A stretch of 64,000 bases of DNA, from NCBI RefSeq assembly GCF_905171765.1, contig NC_053391.1, positions 108,598,644 to 108,662,643 on the forward strand, given 5' to 3'. Positions within the stretch are counted from its first letter, which is position 1, and each line of letters begins with the position of its first letter. The stretch comes from Bufo bufo. Taxonomy: Eukaryota; Chordata; Amphibia; Anura; Bufonidae. The translations under genes were made by a program, and so were the position numbers. The notes beneath the pieces are model-generated. The model was not told where the DNA came from. It did no database searches and was given only the letters and a program-made list of their open reading frames with translations. Positions 55,482-64,000 of this stretch are shown here, one piece after another.

Positions 55482-55495
55482 TTGAAGACCAGCCT
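55482..55495. repeat. 14-bp target duplication, right
   Basis: TTGAAGACCAGCCT, identical to 51474-51487. Confidence 0.95.
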
Positions 55496-56074
55496 CCTCT
55501 TGAATTCCCTGGGTACATAGAGCTTTTTGTCACCCTCTTCCCATTCATCTTTAATAAGATCCTGCAAATAAGAATTCACAGGAAAAAGCTTCCTTTTCCT
55601 GGCTCTTAATCCGCCGAACATTTCGTCCTGTATTGTACGTTTCTGCTCCTCTTCCTCCACCGCCATGGTCTGTCTTACTGCTGTTAGGAGCGAATCAAGA
55701 TGTTCTGTAGAAAACAGATATCTTCTAGGTTCCTCCGCCATGGAAAGGGGAAAACCTTCCTCCAAATCGTCCGAAGGGCACCCGGGTTCTTCCTCGGAAT
55801 CCGAAACTGACTGTACTCTGGCACGCTTGGACGAAGGGGAAGAGGGGACTGGAAGGGAAGGGGGTTGACTCATTCCCGCCGCCTGTACTTCCTCCCTCAC
55901 AATGGTTCTTAGCTCCTCCAGAAAGGACGGATGTTCCTCCTTCAGGATCTTCGCTAAGCAATCTGTGCAAAGGGTCTTCTTATATGACTCTGAAAGCTTC
56001 TTAGTGCAAGTTGCGCACTTCTTAGCTTTTTTCTTGGAGTCCCCATGCGGTCTATGTCCAGTCTCCTTTTCCAC
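55482..56074 (-). pseudogene. DIRS-type gag, N-terminal half
   Basis: It starts MEKETGHRPHGDSKKKAKK (ATG 56074), with a Cys cluster CATCTKKLSESYKKTLCTDC, a helical segment (FLEELRTIVREEVQAAG), a Pro/Ser-rich acidic middle and LKSRKRKLFPV-like basic sequence. It reaches EFKRRLVFN at the target duplication. The frame continues at 51487 in the other half. The opposite-strand frames are shadows. DIRS elements encode this structural protein, plus a pol with tyrosine recombinase that is not seen in this window. Confidence 0.8.
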
Positions 56075-56825
56075 CTTAGCAGGGGGAGAAGGAGATATAT
56101 AACCGGGCCAGTAGGAAATTCACCTAACCAGTGGATACTACTTACAATATTTTGGATGAGGGGGTCAGCAGCAGTCTCTAGCTTGCTCAAAGCCTGGGCC
56201 TCCATGATGCAACAGCCCGTAGCTAACATCAATGCTTTTTAAAGGACTTACCCTTCTGGCCCTGCCCTCATCGCCGCACGGATCCGCCTCCTCTTCTGGG
56301 GGACTCATTCCTAAGAAGAATCGACCCCTCATGCGAGGCCTCCGGCTGAGGCCTCCAGCATGGATGCGTGCCGCCATCTTCACCGCGTCACTTCCGGTCG
56401 CATAGGAAGTGACGCAAACCGCGTCATCAGAGGAGCGACGGAGCCGACGCTGTGCGCAGAGCTCCACCGGAGAAGCCGCAACAGCGTCCTGGTACCGCGG
56501 CCTGCAGCAGAGAAAGGTACCCGGAGAGCTAGGGGACCCCTTCCCAGAGGGGTGCTGGCTTTTTAGGCTGTGACAGAGGCTGAAGAGGAGAGGCATGAGC
56601 CCCCCGACCAGCCTCGGCCTAGTGATGTTCCCTACTATCCAAGCAGGGATTCCTTCTCACTGCTCCTATCTCTGTAGGGACAGGAAGAACACTGGTGGGA
56701 GGGCTGGGGAGGGGCCTTTTAACCTCTCACGCTTCCTGTCCCTACAGAGATCCAATAGGACATCCTCCAGTGGGTACTGTCATGGAGGGACGTCCTGGAA
56801 AAAATGTTTTAACTTTTTTTTCATT
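56075..56825 (-). other. 5' region of the DIRS-type element
   Basis: GC-rich leader upstream of gag on the minus strand. It includes an internal inverted pair, CTGTAGGGACAGGAAG (about 56670) and CTTCCTGTCCCTACAGAG (about 56731), which may be part of the inverted terminal repeat expected for DIRS. The exact end before the piggyBac-like element at 56830 is not resolved. Confidence 0.5.
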
Positions 56826-56829
56826 TTAA

Positions 56830-59024
56830 CCTCAAGGACAAATGACGTACCGATACTTCATGATGTTCTGGTACTTAAGGACACATGACGTACCGATCAC
56901 CGCCGCCTGGCGGTGATCGGAATAAGGTGCCTGCTCAAATAATTGAGCAGGCACCCTGGGACAATGCGCGGTGGGGTCCCGTGACCCCCCCAATCCCCCC
57001 GTGTCGCCGATCGCCGCAAACTGCAGGTCAATTCAGACCTTCGGTTTGCGGCTTTTACAGGAGTTGCGGCGGGTCCCTGTGCGGGTCCCTGTGCGGCTAA
57101 AGTATTGCAATGCATTGTAAAGGCGATTAGTCCCCCGAAAGTTAAAGTCCCAAAGTGGGACAAGTAAAAAAAAAAAAAAGTTTCAAAAATTTAGTTCCCC
57201 CCCCCAAAATAAAAGTTTCAAGTAAAAATAAACAAAAACGTCATTTTCCCCAAATAAAGTTAAAAAAATAGGTAAAAAAAATATGGAAAGAACTAAAAGT
57301 AGACATATTAGGTATCGCCCGTATCGACCGGCTCTATAAACATATAACATGACCTAACCCCTCAGATGAACACTGTAAAAAATAAAAACTATGCTAAATA
57401 AACCATTTTTTGTCACCTTACATCACAAAAAAATACAACCGCAAGCGATCAAAATGGCGTATGCCCACCAAAATAGTACTAATCTAACCGTCGCCTCATC
57501 CCTGAGACAATCGCCCAAAAAATAAAAAAACTATGGCTCAGAATATTGAGACACTAAAACATCATTTTTTTTGTTTTAAAAAAGCTGTTATTGTGTAAAA
57601 CTTAAGTAAAAGTATACATATTAGATATCGCCACGTCCGTAATAACCTGCTCTATAAAAATATCACATGACCTAACCCCTCAGATGAACACCGTGTAAAA
57701 AAAAAGTGTAAAAAAAAAGCTTTTTTGTCACCTTACATCACAAAAAGTGTAATAGCAAGCGATCAAAAAGTCATACGCACCCAAAATAGTGCCAATCAAA
57801 CAGTCATCTCATCCCTCAAAAATCTTACCCTACCGAAGATAATCGCCCAAAAACTGAAAAAACTATGGCTCTCAGCCTATGGAGACACTAAAACATGATT
57901 TTTTTTGTTTCAAAAATGAAATAATTGTGTAAAACTTCCATAAATAAAAAAAAGTATACATATTAGGTATCGCCGCATCCGTGACAACCTGGTCTATAAA
58001 AATACCACATGATCTAACCTGTCAGATGAATGTTGTAAATAACAAAAAATAAAAACGGTGCCAAAACAGCTATTTCTTGTTACCTTGCCTCACAAAAAGT
58101 GTAATAGAGCAAAAAAAAAACTAAACTAGTACCAACAAAACTGCCACCCTATCCAGTAGTTTCTAAAATGTGGTCACTTTTTTGGAGTTTCTACTCTAGG
58201 GGTGCATCAGGGGGGCTTCAAATGGGACATGGTGTCAATAAACCAGTCCAGCAAAATCTGCCTTCCAAAAACCGTATGGCATTCCTTTTTCCTTCTGTGC
58301 CCTGCCGTGTGCCCGTACAGCAGTTTACGACCATATGGGGTGTTTCTGTAAACTACATAATCAGGGCCAAAAATATTGAGTTTTGTTTGGCTGTTAACCC
58401 TTGCTTTGTAACTGGAAAATCTGCCAAAAAAAGTGAAATTTTGAAATTGTATCTCTATTTTACATTAAGTTTGGGTTAACAAAGTTTGTAAAATCAGTTT
58501 TGAATACCTTGAGGGGTGTAGTTTCTAGAATGGGGTCATTTTTGGGTGGTTTCTATTATGTAAGGCTCACAAAGTGACTTCAGACCTGAACTGGTCCTTA
58601 AAGTGGGTTTTCGAAAATTTTTCAAGATTTGCTTCTAAACTTCTAAGCCTTGTAACGTCCCCAAAAAATTAAATTGCGTTCCCAAAATGATCCAAACATG
58701 AAGTAGACATATGGGGAATGTAAATGAATAACTATTTTTGGAGGTATTACTATGTATTATAGAAGTAGAGAAATTGAAACTTGGAAATTTGAAAATTTTT
58801 CAAAATTTTGGGCAAATTTGGTATTTTTTAATAAATAAAAATGATTTTTTTTTTTACTCCATTTTACCAGTGTCCTGAAGTACAATATGTGACGAAAAAA
58901 CTATCTCAGAATGCCCTGGATAAGTCAAAGCATTTTAAAGTTATCACCACATAAAGTGACACTGGTCAGATTTGCAAAAAATGGCCTGGTCCTTAAGGTG
59001 AAAATGAGCTCGATCCCTAAGGGG
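56830..59024 (+). mobile_element. Non-autonomous piggyBac-like element N2 (2195 bp)
   Basis: TTAA at 56826-56829 and 59025-59028. The left end is CCTCAAGGACAAATGACGTACC and the right end is, inverted, CCCCTTAGGGATCGAGC. It has the same order of GC-rich hairpin head (CGCCGCCTGGCGGTGATCGG), ~355-bp array and ~395-bp unit as N1, but fewer units. No coding sequence. Confidence 0.87.
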
Positions 59025-59028
59025 TTAA

Positions 59029-60540
59029 GTCCCCCTAGGGGACTTTAACATGTGATCCTCTGATCGCATCTATTGAGGCCTGAGGCTGCCATAGCAACTG
59101 TACAGCTCCCTCTCTCTGCAGAGCATTGAAACCAGAATCCAGTAGCAAGGACCAGGTTAGCTGGGCAACCCCTTTAAATGCCCAGAATACCCTTATAAAT
59201 TCTCTTTTCTGAAGGCTTACAACTCCTTTAAGAGTCCACTGTTGGTGGGGAGTTTGGACTGCTGTTGGTAGGTGCTAACCAGATGCCAGAAAAAAGCTTG
59301 TAAGTGGACAACTGATTTTTTTCTGTTTTTATTTAACTGTTCTGATAGTTCTGCAAGCCTTGGAGGAGCAATGCAGAGGATGGGAGTGGTATTGGCCCTG
59401 GCAACAACAGTTATTCATATTAGCAATCAACACACCGATGCTCCTTAGGGCCGGGCAGTGACAGGAGGGTGCACCCTTTATTCCCACAGGTCACACCCTG
59501 ATGTTGAGACTTCTGCCTGATGGTAGTTGGGGTGCCCTTGGTGTTATGACTATTGTATGGGTGCAAGGTAGAAGATTTAGGTGCAATGGCCAGCGAGTGG
59601 TGCTGGAGTCAAACTACTTTTTACCATCAGTGTATGTGTGTCTACATGATGATTATATCAGTAACTGCATATGTTAAGTTGTTGCACAAAATTTCATGAG
59701 AAATATGATTTAGAAGTGACCTTGTATTAGGCAATACACACAGTTCTTATCTTACTCACTATACAGATTCCTATATTAAACAAGTGAGTAACTTGACTTC
59801 ACTTGCAATAATGCCAAGTTATAGTTTACCACTGGATTCATAGTCATAATAATATATTAGGAAATTTCTACTGATGCATTTTTCTATTATTCTGTCATGT
59901 CAGTAGATTAGATATGAACAAGGACAGTGAGGCCCTGGACTGCCACCCCCTACTGTCCCTACCTACTTACGGTAATTAACTGCAGAGACGGACAAACGTA
60001 CACAGACAGACAAACAATACCAGAATCATCAGAAATGGGTCAGAACCAGATGGGCTATACAGTACTAAAACGGGAGCTGGAGAGTGGTCAGAAGACAAGC
60101 CAAAGTCAGAAACACGGGATATCATTAAGTGAAACAGGAATGAGGAACAAGAAACCTAGCTAGTGAGCCATACAAGACTATCACTGGCCATGATTTATGG
60201 CCAGGAAGGGATTTAAATAGAATGCCGAGTCCCTGGATCAGAACCTGATAGGTCCATGACTCGGCGCTCCATTAGTCAGAAACACTAGTGCACAGTAATA
60301 GAGCAGCTGAGCAATCAGCCCACTGCTGATCACCCCCAGCACATGCCCGCTGAAGGGAGAAACAGAGCATTGCATCCTGTTGCTAAGGATGCGGTTGCAA
60401 GGGGTATGGCTCAGGATCATCAAGGCTGAGGACCATGACGTTGGAGGACTGGTAAGTTTATTACATATTCAAAGTGGTTCCATACACTGCAAACCAAGGG
60501 TGAGATGTAGTCACTGACAGTAATAGCATGAACATTTTAA
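59029..60540. other. Unassigned, old repeat DNA
   Basis: It includes a phrase like piggyBac-family flanks (CCCCTAGGGGACTTTAACATG) and a segment around 59440-59600. I see no open frame with a domain and no clear terminal repeats. The 59927-60163 frame has no recognisable feature. Confidence 0.4.
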
Positions 60541-60559
60541 AGGGGTTCGTTGTTTCCCC

Positions 60560-60665
60560 CCCCCCCCACTGATCAGCAGTTCACTGTTTCCCTCCCTCCC
60601 CACTGATGAGCAGTTCACTGTTTCCCTGCTTCCTCACTTATCAGCGGTTCGCCGTTTCACTGCCC
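60560..60665. repeat. ~38-bp tandem repeat, three units
   Basis: Three units of CCACTGATCAGCAGTTCACTGTTTCCCT(CCCTC) with substitutions. Confidence 0.75.
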
Positions 60666-60903
60666 CCACCTCCACTATCATCTGCTTACTGTATCTCCGT
60701 AACCATGGAGCTATACAGCACCGTCAACATTCTAGGGAAGGGAGCTCACTACTACAGTGCTTCACCCATTGAAGTCAAAGGGAGCATCGCTGTAGTAGCG
60801 AGCTCCCTCCATTACTATGTTATAGTTACAGTGGCAACTTAGTTACAGAAAAACCCCTACTAATCAGCTAGTGATGGCCTGACCTGAGGATAGGTCATCA
60901 TCA

Positions 60904-61615
60904 CTTAAAGGGGTTCTCCAGGATTTAGATATTATGGGCTATCCTCAGAATAGATCATCAATATCAGATCAGTGGGGGTTCGACTTCATCACCCCCGGTG
61001 ATTGACTGTATGATCGCTTAGGCCTCTTCCTTGGCCAATTGAAGTCATGTGCTTCATTCACATGGCCTAAGCACAGCTCAGTCCCATTCAAGTGAATAGG
61101 GCTGAGCTGCAATATCAAGCACAGCTGCTATCCAATGGACACAGCTGTGTCCAGATTGTCCAGCACAATCTAGTCAGCCATATAACAATCAAACAAATCT
61201 TGGTGAGAAAATATCACGCATTAGTAAGGGGGCATGACCCCTGAAACGTCACACGGTATGGGATAAAACTCAGCTCAGCATTCTCAGAATGGAAGACCTG
61301 TGAGCCATTGATTGTACAAAGATATAATAAAAAGTTTGCAAGTACTAGATCGTGCTACTGGAGAGAAAGTACTCATATTTTCTCACCAAGATCTGTTAAT
61401 TGTTATACGGCTGACTAGATTGTGCTGGAATGTGATTGCGGAGCCAGAGTGAGGCCCCGAGTCAGACCGTGATTGTTGCTCCAAGTGGGAACTGTTTGTA
61501 TATACTCTACTAAGCTGTGAGGAGGCCTCGGTGCTCATCTGATCTCCGGTGATCACTGCACCTTCCTTAAACAGCTGATCGTAGGCCAATCTCATATTGA
61601 TGACCTATCCTGTGG
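60904..61615. mobile_element. Foldback MITE-like repeat with a nested inverted-repeat element
   Basis: It begins TTAAAGGGGTTCTCCAGGAT and carries the GATCATCAATATCAGATCAGTGGGGGT phrase usual for this repeat. It ends near CAATCTCATATTGATGACCTATCC. The piece 61158-61434 is a separate insertion. Confidence 0.65.
61158..61434. mobile_element. Small inverted-repeat element
   Basis: The ends are CCAGCACAATCTAGTCAGCC and its inverse, extending inward to ATTTTCTCACCAAGAT on both sides. The centre is not palindromic. A target duplication is not clear. Superfamily unknown. Confidence 0.7.
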
Positions 61616-62385
61616 TGTGGCAATTTTTTTTACATTAAGCTATGTCCCCAACTCCACCCATCTAATACACTCACAATAGCGCTCAGTCCCCTTTGTGCAC
61701 CCACACAGTGGTTATGCCCCCTTAGTGCCCCACACAGCAGAATTATCCCTTAGTGCCACCCTCACTGTAAGAATGCCCTCTTAGTGCCCACACATGGTAG
61801 TTACTTCACCGCACTGCGCCTGCTGCTGGGATGAACATGGGCCAGTGAATGGTGGAGCAGGGAGGTGAAGGCTCCCTGCTCCACCATTGTATTTATCTGT
61901 GTCTATGTCCTCAGGATTTAGATACAGTTTAAATCAGTACATACCTCAGCCGTCCCAGGACCACGGGACAGCCACCGAAATCCGGGACTGTCCCTAGTGG
62001 ATCTGGGAGTGTTGGGAAGTATGAAACACATAAGCATTTTTAGTGCACTGAAGCAGGGAGTGCTTTGACATTTGGACATTTGCCTATTTCCCCTGTGCAA
62101 AGTTAAAACTTCTTACTTTATTTCACCTAAAAGGGTTAACTTGCACTGTTTAATACTGTGTAACTGCATGTTATATATATGTTGTGATATATATCCTGGT
62201 TATTATCACTGTATTTACATGGCGCTGTGGAAAGGGTTAATGAATACTATGAGACTGTTAGGGCTTTGATTGAAAAAACAGATAATTTTCCACAGCTGCC
62301 ATAGGGTTTAAAAAAGACCATGTTTTGGAGGGAAAAACCCAGACTTGTTTACCACCATGTTTTGGAGGGGAAAACCCAGACTTTT

Positions 62386-63054
62386 TGTCACGGGGTTCCG
62401 AAGGTGCACTCGGTCCCCCATCGCCCGCAGACCTGTCGCTTAGCTTTGGGAATGAGGATCTGTGTTTGACCTCATTCCCAGGGCGGCTTTACTAGCTGGG
62501 TGGCTCCCTGCTCCTAAGTCTGCCTTGAGCGCCGAGCTGATCACTCGGTGCTCGACTGGTTGGTCTGTCGGTCATGTGACGCTCCCCACTATAAATACAG
62601 GCAGCCTGCTGGCCACAGGTTGCCTGTTAATTTCTAGGTTCCTGGCTATTTGTTGGACTGCTGAATACTTACCTGATCCTGTTCCTTGACCATCCTTTTG
62701 CCTGCTCCTCCTGTACTGCGCATCCGTCCTGGTATTGTGACCTCGGCTCCCACCTGACTACTCTCTTAGGACTCCTCTTGTACTTCTCTGCTCTCCTGGT
62801 ATTTGACCCCGGCTTCTCCTGACCATTCTTTGCTTAATCCTTTGTACTTTGTAGCTTTCCTGGTATTGACTCTGTCCGTTCACGTCCTGTTGTTTGTCTG
62901 TCTGTCATCCCTGCACTTATTCCAAGTTAGGGATTGCCGTCCAGTTGTCCCCTGTCATTAGGACTCGCGAGGCAAGTAGGCAGGGCCAGGGGTAAGGGTG
63001 GAGCGCAGTGGTCACTTCCCTCCCCCCCGTGTGTGTGTGTACGCGACCGTTACA
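62386..63054 (+). mobile_element. Solo LTR, Ty3/gypsy type (669 bp)
   Basis: It begins TGTCACGG and ends CCGTTACA, flanked by the 5-bp duplication CTTTT (62381-62385 and 63055-63059). It contains a TATA-like CTATAAATAC at about 62590. No internal retroelement sequence remains, so it is a recombination-derived solo LTR. The 5-bp duplication and TG/CA ends fit. The gypsy assignment is inference from general resemblance. Confidence 0.8.
62590..62600 (+). promoter_or_regulatory. TATA-like element of the solo LTR
   Basis: CTATAAATACA about 205 bp into the LTR, positioned as a U3 promoter would be. Confidence 0.45.
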
Positions 63055-63059
63055 CTTTT

Positions 63060-64000
63060 TTTTACCACCAAAAAGAAGACAGCCTGACCTTTTAAATGTC
63101 TGGTTTTAGCTCTGTTATATCTGGAAACTTGCATTTGTCTGGAAAAACTGCTCTGTCATTGCCATTGGGTATCATCGAAGCTCTAATGTAAGTCTATACC
63201 AGACGGGAGCTGAAACAATGTATCTGTTTGTGCTGAGTTTCTCCACTCCATCCCTCCCACTAGAAGGTTCTAGTCTAGCAAAAACTGTATATAAGGAAAG
63301 CAGTCAGAGCCCCTCGTGTGCTGCAGTTAGGGAACAGTGCTTGGAATTATAGACTCTGCCAGACTACTGAGTGACCAGAAGAAGACACTGAGACAGGGAT
63401 ACGCTGCCACAGACCCTGAATCACCAGCCTTGGACCAGGGTACCAGCCTTCTGAAGAGAGAGAGGGATGCAGCGTACTCAAGTTAGGTGTAGAAATGTTC
63501 CTGGGTGTTGTAGTGCAATTGTGACACTAACCTGAGACAGCTGACTCTCTGCAAGGGCAGGTGATGGTAAGAAATGTTCGTGACGCCAGTGCCAATTAAA
63601 CGGTGGCACGCCGTTTGCTGATAGCAGGAATAACTGAGGAACCACGTGATGTTAAAACAGAACTCAAACTTTAGTAGTCATCATACATGGACATAGATGG
63701 AAGCGCAGTTCCTTTGCAGACAGTTGGTTGCAGTGCATTTGATGCAGGCAATATATATAGCAAGGTGACTTCAGAGTGTTAAAGACAGGACTTGCAGTAC
63801 AGGCGGCTTGCACTCTATTCCTGACTGATCCTGGAACATAGAAACTCTTCTCCAAGGCCCAATGCCCTAGCTCTGGCGTATATCCTTGGTTTTATCTCTA
63901 TCAAGTACCTCCTCTGTTGTCTTGAGTACCTCTTGCTTTTCTTGACTTGCCTCTGTCTCTCTCTCAGCTTCCTCAGGCTGGTTAGCTGTGGTGTTCCTGC
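63060..64000. other. Unassigned DNA, possibly LTR-like
   Basis: It includes a TATA-like CTGTATATAAGG at about 63286 followed by leader-like sequence, and a segment (63480-63680) with GTGACGCCAGTGCCAATTAAACGG. It may belong to further LTRs or host promoter DNA. No coding frame is recognised. Confidence 0.35.

Noticed and set aside
61219..61255. CCCCTGAAACGTCAC as a second hammerhead-like core
   Set aside because: It lacks CTGANGA and a downstream GAAA with pairing arms. The resemblance is a few bases only.

Overview
This is a vertebrate nuclear genome window with no prokaryotic or organellar features. It is most likely amphibian, and probably anuran. That is an inference from the mix seen: several Tc1/mariner families, TTAA-flanked piggyBac-like elements with internal tandem arrays, hAT and Harbinger-like foldback MITEs, an L1/Tx1-type LINE, an L2-like LINE, a DIRS-type gag and a Penelope-like element. 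More than half of the window is recognisable transposable element, often three layers deep. I see no tRNA, rRNA or CRISPR array.

Layout. 1-1137: a decayed Tc1/mariner copy with DD36E spacing. 1163-5963: three exons that join in phase, the 3' part of a spliced gene encoding a Myb/SANT-like segment, an acidic linker and a C-terminal coiled coil. Its second intron holds a 2.05-kb palindrome. 5964-11720: AT-rich DNA with a 63-bp minisatellite (nine units), a ~100-bp CAG-containing tandem repeat and a 640-bp-arm inverted repeat. 11721-15008 (minus): an uninterrupted 1095-codon BED-finger hAT transposase, followed by T-rich ~100-bp repeats, a nested TTAA MITE and an AT/CG-rich terminal region ending in a hAT-type terminus at 17599.

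17600-30900: one degraded L1/Tx1-type LINE opened by three Tc1/mariner insertions with DD34E, DD37E and DD35E spacing and one Harbinger-like MITE. The DD34E copy was itself opened by a 3.6-kb piggyBac-like element. Several junctions can be verified from the interrupted reading frame or from an empty paralogous site in the same window. The DD37E transposase (24059-25069) is fully open.

30900-37374: piggyBac-related DNA, with internal tandem arrays, a broken transposase (34412-35890) and a second TTAA element carrying a hAT MITE. 37375-44460: (TA)n tracts, a deletion derivative of the DD36E family, a truncated second DD34E copy, and a 3.2-kb piggyBac-like element with a nested MITE. 44460-50504: old repeats, MITEs and a minus-strand L2-like LINE. 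50505-56825: a DIRS-type gag on the minus strand, split by a 4-kb Penelope-like retroelement with a 14-bp target duplication, 375-bp inverted terminal arms, RT and GIY-YIG regions, and a hammerhead-ribozyme-like motif. 56830-59024: a third full piggyBac-like copy. 59029-64000: old repeats, foldback elements and a solo Ty3/gypsy-type LTR with a 5-bp target duplication.

Best candidates for something new are: (i) the 1.1-17.6 kb block, where a spliced Myb/coiled-coil gene and an intact BED-hAT transposase converge across unusual satellite and foldback DNA and could belong to one large composite element; (ii) the Penelope-in-DIRS insertion with its ribozyme-like motif and a detached 76-bp perfect inverted fragment; (iii) the intact DD37E transposase. 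Functional statements about transposons rest on family knowledge. Boundaries are read from terminal repeats and target duplications where stated.
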